A stretch of 64,000 nucleotides of DNA from Miltoncostaea marina (GCF_018141525.1 NZ_CP064655.1:682001-746000); one strand, 5' to 3'. Shown: positions 32,314-43,239, counted from the first letter of the stretch. Made by a program: numbers and translations. Notes: generated from the letters alone by a model not told the origin.

Positions 32314-33096
32314 GTGACCTGGCAGATGGATCGCGGTGCTCCCTCGCTCGCACGGCGGCTGCGTGCCCGCGCCGCGCGCCGCCCCGGCCTCGGCGTGTTC
32401 CTCGTGCAGATCCTGCTCGTCGGCGGCGCCGCGCTGGCGTACTTCGGTGTTCGGGGCCTGACGGAGGGTTCCCTCCCGGAGGCGACCGGGAACGCCGAGG
32501 CCCTCGTGCGCCTGGAGCGGGCGCTCGGCCTCGGCTGGGAGGAATGGGTCCAGTCGCTCGTCATCGGCTCCGACGCGCTCGTCACGCTCGCCAACTGGGT
32601 CTACATCTACGGCCACTGGCCCGTGGTCGGCGTCGCGCTGGCGACGCTCTTCGTGCTGGCCCCGGACCGCTACTACCTGCTGCGCAACGCGATGTTCGCC
32701 TCCGGCGCGATCGGCCTGGTGATCTTCGCCCTCGTGCCGGTGGTGCCGCCGCGGCTCGGCATCCTCGAGATCGTCGACACGGTCTCCGAGCGCTCGACCT
32801 CGTACCGCACCCTGCAGCCGCCGGGCCTCGTCAACCAGTACGCGGCCCTGCCGAGCCTGCACTTCGGGTGGAACCTGCTCGTGGGGATCGTGGTCTGGCG
32901 CTCGACCCGGGTGGGGATCGTCCGGGTCGCCGCGGTGGCGATGGTGGCGGCGATGGGGGTGGCCGTGGTGGCGACCGCCAACCACTACGTCGTCGACGTG
33001 CTCGCCGGCGGCGCGGTCGCCCTCGTCGGCCTCCTCGTGGCCCGGGAGCTGCCGCGCGTCCGCCGCACGCCCGACTGGGCCCGGCCCACGCGATGA
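32314..33096 (+). CDS. PAP2-superfamily membrane phosphatase
   Basis: A 260-residue membrane protein with about six helices. It is of the PAP2 type found in inositolphosphotransferase-like proteins. The phosphatase motifs PSLHFGWNLL (motif 2, catalytic His) and NHYVVDVLAGG (motif 3) are intact; motif 1 is less clear around PDRYYLLRN. It probably acts on a lipid phosphate at the membrane surface. Start is GTG at 32314 or, with a slightly shorter tail, ATG at 32326. The stop overlaps the next gene's ATG (ATGA), so the two are one operon. Confidence 0.82.
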   Translation: MTWQMDRGAPSLARRLRARAARRPGLGVFLVQILLVGGAALAYFGVRGLTEGSLPEATGNAEALVRLERALGLGWEEWVQSLVIGSDALVTLANWVYIYGHWPVVGVALATLFVLAPDRYYLLRNAMFASGAIGLVIFALVPVVPPRLGILEIVDTVSERSTSYRTLQPPGLVNQYAALPSLHFGWNLLVGIVVWRSTRVGIVRVAAVAMVAAMGVAVVATANHYVVDVLAGGAVALVGLLVARELPRVRRTPDWARPTR

Positions 33097-33737
33097 GCGT
33101 GCCCGGCACGGTGATCGCCCACCGGGCCGGCGACGACCTCGCCGGGCTGGCCCGGGCGGCGGCCCACGCCGACGTGCTGGAGGCCGACGTGCGCCTCTTC
33201 CGCGGCCGGCTGGAGGTGCGTCACGCGAAGGGCCTCGGGCCCCTTCCGGTGCGGTGGGAGCGCTGGTACCTGCTCGACCGGGCGACGCCGCGCGTCGGCC
33301 TGGGCGCGCTGCTCGAGGCCGCGGCACCGCTCGGGGCGACGCTGATGCTCGACGTGAAGGGCTACGACCCCCGCATGCCCGCCCTCGTGCTGGCGGCGAC
33401 GCGCGGCTGGCGTGCCCGCCGCCCCCTGGTCGTCTCCGCCCGCTCGTGGCGCGTCGCCGACCGGCTGCGCGGCGAGCCGGGCGTCAGGACCCTGCACTCG
33501 GTCGGCCGGCGCCGGCAGGTCGCCCACCTGCTGCGCCGCTACCGCCCCGGGTCGCTCGAGGGCGTGTCGGTCGACCGGCGCATCCTCACCCCGGCGATCG
33601 TGGCGGCGCTGCGCGAGCGCGCCGCGGAGGTCTGGAGCTGGCCGGTCGACGACCCCGGCCTCGCCCGCGAGCTGGCCGGCTGGGGCGTCACCGGCTTCAT
33701 CAGCGACGATCCGGCCGCCCTGCGACCCCGTCCGTAG
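33093..33737 (+). CDS. glycerophosphodiester phosphodiesterase-like protein
   Basis: A 214-residue short GDPD-family TIM barrel. The N-terminal IAHRAGDD gives the first catalytic His. LEADVRLF supplies the metal-binding ExD and the following RHAKG the second His. LMLDVKGYD carries the later acidic ligand. The C-terminus WSWPVDDPGLARELAGWGVTGFISDDP is typical of the family. It would cleave glycerophosphodiesters to glycerol-3-phosphate and an alcohol. There is no signal peptide, so it acts in the cytosol. It is coupled to the PAP2 gene, which fits membrane-lipid turnover. Confidence 0.87.
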   Translation: MSVPGTVIAHRAGDDLAGLARAAAHADVLEADVRLFRGRLEVRHAKGLGPLPVRWERWYLLDRATPRVGLGALLEAAAPLGATLMLDVKGYDPRMPALVLAATRGWRARRPLVVSARSWRVADRLRGEPGVRTLHSVGRRRQVAHLLRRYRPGSLEGVSVDRRILTPAIVAALRERAAEVWSWPVDDPGLARELAGWGVTGFISDDPAALRPRP

Positions 33738-33813
33738 CCTGCCGGGCGACGTTCGGCATCCCCGGGCAGCGGGGACCACCGGGGCACGTACCCGCGGGAG
33801 GAGGAACGACGCG

Positions 33814-34200
33814 ATGCCCGGACGCGAGGAGCTTCCGTCCACGCTGAAGCGCTCGTCGAAGAAGGCGCAGCGCACGTGGATCGCGACCCACGACAGCGCG
33901 GTGGAGCAGTACGGGGAGGGCGAGCGCGCCCACCGCACGGCGTTCGCCGCCCTCAAGCACACCCACGAGAAGGTCGGCGACCACTGGGAGGAGAAGGACG
34001 AGAAGGGCCCGTCCGACCCGCGCGCGAAGCGGGGCGGCGCGGCGGCCCGGCGCGGCGAGGGCGAGACCTACGGCGGCGTGGACGTCGAGGGCAACACGAA
34101 GGACGAGCTCATGCAGCGCGCCCGCAAGCTGGACGTGCGCGGCCGCTCGAAGATGACGAAGCACGAGCTGGCGAAGGCGATCGCCAGGAAGCAGGGGTGA
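33814..34200 (+). CDS. ChaB family protein with a C-terminal Rho-N/SAP-like helix pair
   Basis: A 128-residue protein. Residues 1-65 match ChaB (PGREELPSTLKRSSKKAQRTW, then HDSAVEQYGEGERAHRTAFAALKHTHEKVGDHW), a small cation-transport-associated or stress protein family of uncertain role. A charged linker follows. The last 35 residues (TKDELMQRARKLDVRGRSKMTKHELAKAI) look like the Rho N-terminal/SAP-like nucleic-acid-binding motif that is often fused to ChaB in actinobacteria. ATG at 33814 has GGAGGA about 8 nt upstream, a good ribosome-binding site. Confidence 0.87.
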   Translation: MPGREELPSTLKRSSKKAQRTWIATHDSAVEQYGEGERAHRTAFAALKHTHEKVGDHWEEKDEKGPSDPRAKRGGAAARRGEGETYGGVDVEGNTKDELMQRARKLDVRGRSKMTKHELAKAIARKQG

Positions 34201-34214
34201 GGTCCGGCGCCGGA

Positions 34215-34220
34215 TAGGCT
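34215..34220 (+). promoter_or_regulatory. -10 box TAGGCT, leaderless start
   Basis: TAGGCT ends 6 nt before the ATG at 34227, in the same geometry as the other leaderless candidates in this window. Confidence 0.4.
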
Positions 34221-34226
34221 CCGCCC

Positions 34227-34457
34227 ATGGCGGGTGAGCCGGCACCGACGCGCGCCGCCGCGGGCGCGGCGTCCGGAGGGGCGTTCATGGGCCTCGGCGT
34301 CGCGGCGGTCCAGGACCCCGGCGACCCCACCCGCACCATCGTCTCCCGCGGCGAGAACTACCGGCACATCCGCCACGCCGAGATCCTGGCGCGCTGGCCG
34401 GTGCTGGCCGAGCCCTGGGCGCGCAGCGTGGAGGCCGCGCGGCTGCGCCCCGGCTGA
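34227..34457 (+). CDS. small hypothetical protein
   Basis: A 76-residue soluble protein, not recognised. A low-complexity Ala/Gly N-terminus is followed by DPGDPTRTIVSRGENYRHIRHAEILARWPVLAEPWARS, which reads like a conserved compact C-terminal domain. It begins with ATG 6 nt after a TAGGCT box and is followed by a strong hairpin, so it appears to be its own transcription unit. Confidence 0.55.
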   Translation: MAGEPAPTRAAAGAASGGAFMGLGVAAVQDPGDPTRTIVSRGENYRHIRHAEILARWPVLAEPWARSVEAARLRPG

Positions 34458-34474
34458 GGGCGGCGTCAGCCGCC

Positions 34475-34506
34475 CGGCGCGCCGTGGTCGGGCGAACGGC
34501 GCGCCG
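34475..34506. terminator. hairpin terminator
   Basis: CGGCGCGCCGT (34475-34485) and ACGGCGCGCCG (34496-34506) form a perfect 11-bp stem with a 10-nt loop, 17 bp after the preceding stop codon. Confidence 0.6.
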
Positions 34507-34554
34507 AGGCCGGACCGGGCGTGCCGGGAGGCGCGTGACGCGGACCCCGGGCGA

Positions 34555-34926
34555 TCACGGACGGGCTCGCCGCGGGCGTCCCCGCCGGCCCCGGCGATGG
34601 GACGACGAGCCCCTCGGCGGGCGCGGCCGGGACGCCCGCCGGCTCCGATCCCGCGCCTGGCCGGAGTGCAGGCGCGGCCGTCGCCGGTCCACCGGCTGGG
34701 TGATCGTGATCCCATGCGCCCGCGCGAGCTGGATCAGCGCCCCCGCCTCGTGGAGGCCGTCGCCCGCCGCGAGCGCGGCGGCTGCCGGGGCGCGGCGCTC
34801 CATCTCGGCGCCGGGGGCGAGCGTGACGAGCGCCCTCGCGCGCGCCGGTCCATCCGCCGACGGCGACGGCCCCGCGCCCCGCCCCGACCATCTGGCGCTG
34901 CTGCTGCCGCGGGAGCCGGTCCGCAT
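34555..34926 (-). pseudogene. possible gene remnant in a gene-poor 574-bp gap
   Basis: Between 34,458 and 35,031 I see no intact gene. One minus-strand stretch reads like a coding fragment: RALVTLAPGAEMERRAP followed by AAGDGLHEAGALIQLARAHGITITQP, with GC-rich third positions. The spacing is faintly reminiscent of the cytoplasmic domain of FlhB-like proteins (AP..VAxGxGxxAxxIxxLAREHGIPIxxxP), but the NPTH autocleavage motif is absent and the sequence breaks down after this block. It could equally be chance coding potential in GC-rich DNA. Confidence 0.2.
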
Positions 34927-35031
34927 CGCGTCCGCCCGCCTGCACGAGCACGTCGCGGCGGCGCCGTCACGATGCGCCGCCTGCGCGAGCAGCTCGTGGC
35001 GCTCACCGGGGCGCTGTGCCCCCGGCGCCGC

Positions 35032-37679
35032 TCAGGCGGTCACGGGTCGGCGCTCCGCCGCGACCGGGCCGCCGGGCGGGACGAGCAGCGGCCGGGGGAG
35101 CCGGCCGAGCGCGGCGACGATGCGCGGCTCGAACTGGGCGCCGGCGGTCGCCCGGCACTCCTCGAGCGCCGCCTCCCATGAGATCGCCGAGCGGTAGCTG
35201 CGCGAGGCCGTCATCACGTCGAGCGCGTCGGCGAGAGCGAGGATGCGGGCGCCCTCCGGGATGGCCGCGCCGGCGAGCGCGTCCGGGTAGCCGCGGCCGT
35301 CCCAGCGCTCGTGGTGGCCGCGCACCCATGCCGTCTGCTCGGCGGACAGGATCTCGCCCGCGATGTCGGCGCCGAGGGCGGCGTGCTGCTTGACCTGCTC
35401 GTACTCGGCGGCCGTCAGGGCGGCGGGCTTGGCGAGGACGGCGTCCGGCACGCCGATCTTGCCGACGTCGTGGACCAGGCCGGCCTCGTGGAGCAGCGCG
35501 GTGCGCTCCGGCGGCCAGCCGATCACCTCGGCGATGCCGGCGGCCAGCGCGGCGACGCGCTCGGAGTGGCGCTGCGTGTGGGGGTCCTTCGCGTCGACCG
35601 CGCGGGCGAGCGCCCGCAGCGCGGCGAGCGCCTGGGAGCGCTCCAGCCGGCGCGCCCGCTCCTCGGCGGACAGCACCTCGACGACCGCGGGCGAGTAGCG
35701 GCACGAGGCGTCGCGGCCGTGCGCCTTGGCCCAGTAGAGGGCCCCGTCGGCGAGCGCGTACAGCTCGGCGGCGCCCGAGGCGTGCTCCGTGTCGCAGACG
35801 CCCGCGGAGACCGTGAGGCCCCCGCCGCCCGGCCCGCGGAGCCGGGCGATCGCGGCCCGCGCCCGCTCGGCGCCGGCGAAGGCGCTCGCGGCGTCGGTCT
35901 CGGGCATGAGCCAGGCGAACTCCTCGCCGCCCACGCGGGCGACCACGTCGCCCGCGCGCACGAGCGTCCGCAGGGCGTCGGCGACGTCGATCAGCACCCG
36001 GTCGCCGGCCTGGTGGCCGTGGACGTCGTTGATGCGCTTGAAGTGGTCGAGGTCGAGCAGCACCAGCGACAGCGGGCGGCCGTGGCGCCGGGCGCGCTCC
36101 CACTCGTCGGCCAGCCGCTCGTGGAAGGTGCGGTGGTTGGCGATGCCCGTCAGCGGGTCGGTGGCCGCGCGATCGGCGAGCTGGCGCCGCGCGTCGGCGT
36201 TGGCGATGGCGAGGCCGACGAGCTCGGCGAACCCGGCCAGGCGGCGTCGGCGTCGGCGTCCGCGTCGGCCGCCGCGCCGGTGTCGCCGGAGCGGTCGACC
36301 ACGCTGATCGCGCCCCACAGTCGCCCGCCGGCCAGCACCGGGGCCGCCACGCCGCGGCGCATGCCCTGGTCGCGCAGCTGCGCGGTGATGTGGTCGTCGC
36401 CCGCCCCCGAGTAGCGGACGCTCGCGGAGCGGCCGGTCCGCGCGACCTCGGACAGCGCCGTCGAGCCGTCGAGGGGGATGCGCCGCGCGAAGGGGACGTC
36501 CGCCGCGCCCCAGTACCCCACCACGGCGGCCTCGCCGCCCTCGATGCGGCAGACCGCCGCGGCCTGGCCGCCGAGCAGCCCGGCGGCCTCCTCGGCGACG
36601 AGGTCGAAGAGCACCTCGGGATCGCGCCCCTGCGCCACGGCGGTGGCCACGCGGCGCAGCACGGTCTGCTCGCCGGCGAGCGCCCGGTTGCGGGCCTCGC
36701 TGGCCCGCAGGCGCTCCTCGGCGCGCTGACGGTCGGTGACGTCGATCATGGCGCCCGAGTAGCGCAGCGGCCGGCCCGCGGGGTCCCAGACGTCCGGCTC
36801 GGCGTGGCCGTCGAGGATCAGCTCGCGTCCGTCGGGGTGCCGCCAGCGGAAGCGGATGTCCATCGGCCCGCCGCCGGCGGCGGCGCGACGGCCCTCGGCC
36901 GCCAGCCGGGCGCGGTCGGCCGGCGGGATGTGGGCGCGCTTCACCTCCTGCGTGATCCGGTCGGCCGGGATCCCCAGCACGTGGAGCGTGCCGCTCGAGT
37001 AGTGCGACTCGCCGGTGACCGTGTTCCAGCTCCAGGTGTAGATGCGCGCCACGCGCTGCCCGCGCGCCATGGCCTCCTCGGCGGCCTGGGCCCGGGCGAG
37101 GGCCTCGCGCGCGGCGATGAGGGCGGCGCGCGTCTCGGCCTGGCGCCCGGCCGCGGCCACGGCGGGGGCGGCGAGCGCGGCCAGCGCCAGGGCGGTGGAG
37201 CGCTCGCGCCCGCCGACCGCCCGGGGCGACGCCCACGAGACGAACAGGTGGCCGATGTCGGGCGCGCCGGGGGGCGCGGCGGGGTCGTGCAGCCGCACGC
37301 AGAGCAGCGCGCCCACCCCGAGCGCGGCCGCCACGCCGGGCGGGATGAGGGGTGATCGGGCGACATCCTCCACGGCGATCAGCGCGGCCGGGTCGGCGCG
37401 CACGGCGCGCCACACGGGCAGGTCCTCGGCGAGGGCGCCGACCGCGCCGAGCACGAGCGCTCGCCGCCGCGGGTCCTCCTCCGTCGTGTGCACCGAGACC
37501 ACCCGCTGGTCCGGGGAGCTCGTGTAGCAGGTGGCTCGGTCCGCGCCCAGCGCGCGGCGCGCCGCGGCGGCCACCGCGTCGAGGGCCGCGTCGCGTCCGG
37601 GCCGCTCCGAGAAGAGGGCCGCCGCGAGGTCGGCCACGACCCGCTCGGGGCCCGCGGCGGTCTGGTCGCTCGCGCGCAT
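35032..37679 (-). pseudogene. GAF-PAS-GAF-GGDEF-HD-GYP signalling protein, frameshifted
   Basis: One gene split between two frames. The 5' part (ATG at 37679) encodes a GAF domain, a PAS domain at about residues 205-320 and a second GAF, then runs into an (Asp-Ala)n tract and stops in that frame at 36150. The 3' part continues in another frame from LAGFAELVGLAIANADARRQL into GGDEF (RVGGEEFAWL, active-type motif) and HD-GYP (HDVGKIGVP, HHERWDGRGYP). The shift lies in or beside a GACGCC-type repeat at about 36,241-36,275, where one base is missing or extra. If intact it would both make and degrade cyclic di-GMP. Sequencing error and true inactivation are both possible. Confidence 0.75.
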
Positions 37680-37792
37680 GGATTTCGTATCGGCAGGCCG
37701 TCCGGAAAGTGCAGCGCCGCGCAGGACGCGGGTATCGTCGCCCCGGGCGGCCCGTCCGCCCGGCGTCCCGGACCCGTCCCGGAGGGCAGCCC

Positions 37793-39177
37793 GTGATCTT
37801 CCGCCAGCTCACCCACGACGACCTCGGCTGCGCGAGCTACCTGATCGGGGACGACGACGCGGGCGTCGCAGCGGTCGTCGACCCGCGGCTCGACATCGAC
37901 GAGTACCTGCGCCTGGCCCGCTACCTCGGGGTGCGCATCGAGCACGTCATCGAGACCCACACCCACGCCGACCACGTCTCCGGCCACGGCCGGCTGGTGG
38001 CCGCGACGGGGGCGACCATCCACATCCACCGCGACGCGGCGCCCGCGTACGACCACGAGCCGATCGACGAGGGCTGGGAGCTGCGCCTGGGGGCGCTGGC
38101 CGTGCGCGCGCTGCACACCCCGGGCCACCGGCCGGAGCACACGGCGTTCACGCTGACCGACACCGGCCGCAGCGACGAGCCCTGGGCGGTGCTCACCGGC
38201 GACTCGCTCTTCGTCGGCGACATCGCCCGCCCGGACCTCGCGGTCGACCGCGAGGAGGGCGCGCGCGGCATCTTCCGGTCGCTCCGCGGGGCGCTGCTGC
38301 CGCTGCCCGACACGGTGGAGGTGTGGCCGGGCCATCTCGGCGGCTCGATGTGCGGCGGCCCCGGCATGGACCTCAAGATCTGCTCGACGATCGGCTTCGA
38401 GCGGGCCACCCAGGACCTGCTCGGCATCGCCGACGAGGACGCGTTCGTGGAGCGGGCGCTGGCCGGCCTCGGGCCGCAGCCGCCCAACTTCCGCGCCATC
38501 GTGGAGCTCAACCGCGGCCCGCTGCTGCGCGAGCCGCTCGACGCCCACCCCCTCACCCCGCGCCAGGTGCGGGCGGCCGCCGCCGACGGCGCGCTGGTCG
38601 TGGACGTGCGCACCGGCTTCCAGTTCGACGAGGCGCACGTGCCGGGCGCGGTCAACATCACGATCCGCCGGGCGGGGTTCGGCTCGAAGCTCGCCTGGAT
38701 CGCCCAGCCGGGGCAGCCGCTGGTCTTCGCGGGGCGCGACGACGAGACGGCGCTGCAGGCCGCCGGGCTCGCCGCGGCGGTCGGCGTGCGCGAGGTCGCG
38801 GGCTACCTGTCCGGCGGCATGACCGCGTGGCGCGACGAGCGGCTGCCCGTGGAACGCGTCGCCCGCATCGACGTGCCGGGCCTGCACGAGCGCTGGCGCG
38901 CCGGCGACGGCGTGCAGGTGCTCGACGTGCGGGAGCGCGCCGAGTGGGAGGCGGGACACATCCCCGGCTCGGTGCACATGCCGTACCACGACGTGCGCGG
39001 GGTGCCGGCGGGCATCGACCCGGCCCGCCCCGTGGCGGTCGTCTGCGGCTCGGGTCAGCGCTCCGCCGTGGCCACGGGCCTGCTGCGGCGCGGCGGCGTG
39101 CGCGAGCCGCTCCACGTGGTGGACGGCGGGGTGCCGGCCTGGGCCCGCGCGGGCTGGCCGATCGCGACCGGCGGGGC

Positions 39178-39181
<4 letters not shown>
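37793..39181 (+). CDS. MBL-fold persulfide dioxygenase-like protein with two rhodanese domains
   Basis: A 462-residue protein. The N-terminal metallo-beta-lactamase fold of the ETHE1/persulfide-dioxygenase type has the metal motif THTHADHVSGH, GHRPEHTAF, LTGDSLFVGDIARPDL and WPGHLGGSMCG. Two rhodanese domains follow. The first lacks the catalytic cysteine (VFAGRDDETAL) and is probably structural; the second has it in VVCGSGQRSA. Such proteins oxidise glutathione or other thiol persulfides to sulfite. A close paralogue sits in the sulfur operon at 47,282. GTG start at 37793 with GGAGGG about 8 nt upstream. The stop overlaps the convergent ABC gene by 4 nt. Confidence 0.9.
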
Positions 39182-39867
<686 letters not shown>

Positions 39868-39911
39868 CTGCGCTCCGTGTCGGGGGGAGGAGGGGGTCGG
39901 GCCACGGCCGC

Positions 39912-41024
39912 TCACTGCTCGCCCCCGATCGCGCGCGCGGGGTCGATGCGCAGCACGCGGCGCAGCGAGAAGGCGCAGCCGACGGCGGCGGCCAGCACGA
40001 GGTAGCCCACGTTGGCGGCAAGGCGGACGGGGCTGGCGAGGAACGGCAGCGAGCCCGCGGGCAGCGCGGCGTCGATCGCCAGCGAGGCGGCCACGCCGAT
40101 CGCCGAGGCGATCAGCGTCACCACGAGCGCCTGCAGCAGCACCCCGGCGAACAGGGTGCCGGACCCGGCGCCGATCGCCTTCAGCACGCCGTAGAGGGCG
40201 GTCCGCTCCACGGTGATCAGCGCGAAGAAGAGCGCCACCACGACCAGCGCGATGATGACCGTCACGCCGATGATCTGGGTGAAGACGGTGCGCTGTTGCG
40301 ACACGCCGGGCAGCGCGTCGATGGCGCCGTCGATCGTCAGCGTCGAGGTGGCCCCGCCGGTCGCGCGGTCGATCGCCTCGGGCGCGGGCGCCGCCCCCGA
40401 GCCGTCGCCCACCACGAGGGCCTGCACGACGCCGTCGCCCACCCGCTCGCCGGGCCGGTTGGCGCCCACCACCTCGCGCCAGGTGGCGAGCGAGCCCCAC
40501 AGCGTGCCCTGGCCGGCGTAGCGGCTGTCCTCGACGAAGCCCACCACCTCGACCGGGGTGCGGGCGGCGCCCAGCCGGATGACGTCGCCCTCGTCCACGC
40601 CCTCGGCGCGCAGGGTGTCGTCGGCGTAGACCCGGCCGTCCGGCGGCGGGCCGCCGTCGATGCCCTCCGGCGCGGCCTCGAAGCCGAACAGCACCACGGG
40701 CACCAGGTCGCGCGGGCCGCGGCCCTCCAGGCGCGCGCCGAGCTGCACGCTGCCGAGGCCGGCCACCCGCGCGCCGTCCGCCGCCTGCTCCACCCGCGCG
40801 CGCTCCTCCGGGGTCAGGCGGCTGCGCACCAGCGACTCCTCGGCGGCGTCCGAGTACACGATCAGGTCCGCCTGCTGGGCGCGCAGCGCGCCGGTGCTGC
40901 CGGCGATCAGCCCGTCGAGCAGGCCGCCGAGGAACATCAGCAGCAGCGCGATGAGGGTGAGGATCGCGGTGGTCACGCCGAAGCGCCCCGGCCGCCGGCG
41001 CATCTCGCGCAGAGCGAGCCTCAT
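39912..41024 (-). CDS. FtsX-like ABC permease
   Basis: A 370-residue MacB/FtsX-type permease. One N-terminal membrane helix (about residues 14-36) is followed by a large extracytoplasmic domain (about 40-230) and three C-terminal helices around residues 245-360, the usual 1+3 layout. The short ALREMRRRPGRFG start is typical. It pairs with the second permease, whose stop overlaps this ATG by 4 nt, and with the ATPase downstream. Substrate unknown; the two distinct permeases suggest a heterodimeric, DevBCA-like exporter without the membrane-fusion protein. Confidence 0.87.
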   Translation of the reverse strand: MRLALREMRRRPGRFGVTTAILTLIALLLMFLGGLLDGLIAGSTGALRAQQADLIVYSDAAEESLVRSRLTPEERARVEQAADGARVAGLGSVQLGARLEGRGPRDLVPVVLFGFEAAPEGIDGGPPPDGRVYADDTLRAEGVDEGDVIRLGAARTPVEVVGFVEDSRYAGQGTLWGSLATWREVVGANRPGERVGDGVVQALVVGDGSGAAPAPEAIDRATGGATSTLTIDGAIDALPGVSQQRTVFTQIIGVTVIIALVVVALFFALITVERTALYGVLKAIGAGSGTLFAGVLLQALVVTLIASAIGVAASLAIDAALPAGSLPFLASPVRLAANVGYLVLAAAVGCAFSLRRVLRIDPARAIGGEQ

Positions 41025-42139
41025 CGCGCGCCCCCGCCGGTCGTCGCCTCGACCGGGTCGATGGCCAGCACGCGGCGGGCGGCGACCAGCGCGCTCAGCA
41101 GCCCCAGCACCAGCAGCAGCGCGACCCACGCCGCCACGGCGCGGGCGTCGAAGCTCAGCGCCACCGAGCCGAGCGAGCGCTGCGACAGCGGCGCGTAGAG
41201 CAGCACCCCGATCAGCGAGCCGCCGCCGATCACGATCAGCACCTGGACGAGCAGCGCGCGCACGAGCGCTCCGGCCGGCGCGCCGACCGCCCGCAGCAGG
41301 GTCAGCGCCCGCGACTTCTGGAAGGTGATGATGAGGAAGAAGAGGCCGGTGACGAGCGGCACCACCAGCGCGAACAGCAGCAAGATCATGTCGAAGGAGC
41401 GGCGCACCTCGGCCACGCCGGGCGCCTCGCCGGCCGCCCGGGCGCGCGTCAGCGCGTCGGCCTCGGGCGAGGCCGCGTTGATCCGCCGCGTCAGCTCCTC
41501 GTCGGTGACGCCGGCGGCGGGGCGGACGCCGATCGCGCTCGGGGGCACGACCGTCGCGTCGGGGTTGGCGGCCCGGGTCGCGGCGACGTAGTCCGGCCAG
41601 GCGACGAACAGGGTGGGGGTCACCTGGATCTGCGCGTCCTCCGTGAGGCCGACCACCCGGATGTCCGGCCCCTCGCCCGGCGTCACAAGCCGCACCCGGT
41701 CGCCGACCGCGAAGTCGCCGGCGCTGCCCACCGCCTCGCCCGGGGCGCGCGGCATGCGGCCCTCGCTCAGCTCGTCCGGGCCCCCGAGCGACGGCCGGTC
41801 GAACCCGATCAGCGCGGCGTCCGACCGCCCGGCCTCGTCGCCCACCACGGCCGTGAACGTGCCCTGGCCGATGCGGCCCGCCTCCGCCACGCCGTCGACC
41901 GCGCGCACGGCGCGCTCCAGCCGCGGCGGCACCACGCTGCCCTGCAGGGTGCGCTGCCCGTCGACCGAGTACACCAGCACGGGCGCCGACTGGCGCTCGA
42001 TCGCGCCCACGAACGCGCGCACCAGCCCGCTCTGCAGCGCCTGCTGGACCAGGATCAGGAACATGAGCAGCGCGACGGCGGCCACGAGCAGGCCGAAGCG
42101 GGCCTTGGCGCGCCGGATCTCGCGGAGGGCCAGGAACAC
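41021..42139 (-). CDS. FtsX-like ABC permease
   Basis: A 372-residue permease with the same layout as its neighbour: helix near residues 15-35, a periplasmic-type domain, then helices around 245-275, 290-320 and 330-355. The N-terminus FLALREIRRAKARFGLL mirrors the start of the downstream permease, so they are paralogues. The C-terminal RRVLAIDPVEATTGG is a family mark. GTG start at 42139. It is probably the first gene of the three-gene exporter operon. Confidence 0.87.
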   Translation of the reverse strand: MFLALREIRRAKARFGLLVAAVALLMFLILVQQALQSGLVRAFVGAIERQSAPVLVYSVDGQRTLQGSVVPPRLERAVRAVDGVAEAGRIGQGTFTAVVGDEAGRSDAALIGFDRPSLGGPDELSEGRMPRAPGEAVGSAGDFAVGDRVRLVTPGEGPDIRVVGLTEDAQIQVTPTLFVAWPDYVAATRAANPDATVVPPSAIGVRPAAGVTDEELTRRINAASPEADALTRARAAGEAPGVAEVRRSFDMILLLFALVVPLVTGLFFLIITFQKSRALTLLRAVGAPAGALVRALLVQVLIVIGGGSLIGVLLYAPLSQRSLGSVALSFDARAVAAWVALLLVLGLLSALVAARRVLAIDPVEATTGGGAR

Positions 42140-42177
42140 GGCTCAGCCGTCCCGGCCGGGGCGGCGCGGGTGCGCGG

Positions 42178-43116
42178 TCAGTTCCAGCGCAGGCCCGACC
42201 GCCGCGCCCAGTACGCGGCGCTGTCCTCGCGCAGCGGCGCGAGCCGCCGCTCGAGCTCGTCCGACCAGGCCACCGCCTCGGCGCCGAGGTTGCTGCGCAG
42301 CGTCGGCACGCTCGCGGCGCCGCTCAGCACCACGCCGGCCCAGGGCCGGGCCAGGGCCGCCGCCAGGGCGAGCGCGTCCGGCGTCGTGCCCGCGTCGGCC
42401 GCGGCCTCCCCGAGCAGGGGCGACGGCTCGCGTCCCGCGAGGCGCCCGTTGGCGAGCGCCTCCTTCACGTACACCCGCAGGCCGGCCGCGTGCGCCCGCT
42501 CCAAGGCGCCCTCGGCGGCGCGCTCGTGCAGGTTCCACGTCGCCTGCACGCTGTCGAAGGCCTCCAGCTCCAGCGCCCGCCCGATCGTCTCGGCCTGGCT
42601 CGTGCCGCTCACGGTGACGCCGACCGCCACGCCCGACGCGCGCAGCGCGGCGAGCTCGGCCAGCACCGCGTCGTCCTCCAGCACGCCGCTCTCGGGCGTC
42701 GCGGAGTGGATCTGGTAGAGCGCCAGCCAGTCGCCCAGCAGCCCGCGCGTCTCGCCGATCTGCCGCCGCAGCGTGTCGACGTCGTGGTGCTTCACCTCGG
42801 GCGGATCGGCGTCCACCCGCCAGCCCGCCGTGTAGACGTAGCCCCACTTGGAGCTCACGACCACGTCCTGCGGCCGGCGCAGGCGCAGCCACTCCCCGAG
42901 GAACTCCTCGGCCCGCCCGTAGGAGCGCGCCGCGTCGAAGGCGCGCACGCCGGCCTCGTAGGCCGCGTCGAGCACCTCGTGGGCCCGGCGCCGCATGCCC
43001 TCGACGGAGCGGTCCTCCCCCAGGTCGGCGCCGTGGCCGAGGTTGAGGTACCCGGGCCGCCCCAGCGCGGCGAGGCCAAGCCCGATCCGCGCCGGTGCCG
43101 CCTGGGACCCGCTCAC
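42178..43116 (-). CDS. aldo/keto reductase
   Basis: A 312-residue NADPH-dependent aldo/keto reductase TIM barrel. The catalytic tetrad is visible as Asp and Tyr in FDAARSYG, Lys in VSSKWGYV and His in YQIHSAT. SGVAVGVTVSGT and the late LSGAASVPTLRSN match the cofactor-binding end. Substrate unknown. It lies 39 bp upstream of the exporter operon on the same strand, so it may be co-transcribed. GTG start at 43116. Confidence 0.9.
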   Translation of the reverse strand: MSGSQAAPARIGLGLAALGRPGYLNLGHGADLGEDRSVEGMRRRAHEVLDAAYEAGVRAFDAARSYGRAEEFLGEWLRLRRPQDVVVSSKWGYVYTAGWRVDADPPEVKHHDVDTLRRQIGETRGLLGDWLALYQIHSATPESGVLEDDAVLAELAALRASGVAVGVTVSGTSQAETIGRALELEAFDSVQATWNLHERAAEGALERAHAAGLRVYVKEALANGRLAGREPSPLLGEAAADAGTTPDALALAAALARPWAGVVLSGAASVPTLRSNLGAEAVAWSDELERRLAPLREDSAAYWARRSGLRWN

Positions 43117-43239
43117 GGGGCCGTGGGTGGAGCGCTCGTCATCGTCGCGTCAGGTTCCCCCCCCGCCCGCATCCTGCACACGCCGGGGACGATGACAGAT
43201 GGAGGGCCGGCGCTCCCCCGGTGGCCCGGCCCGGGGGCG

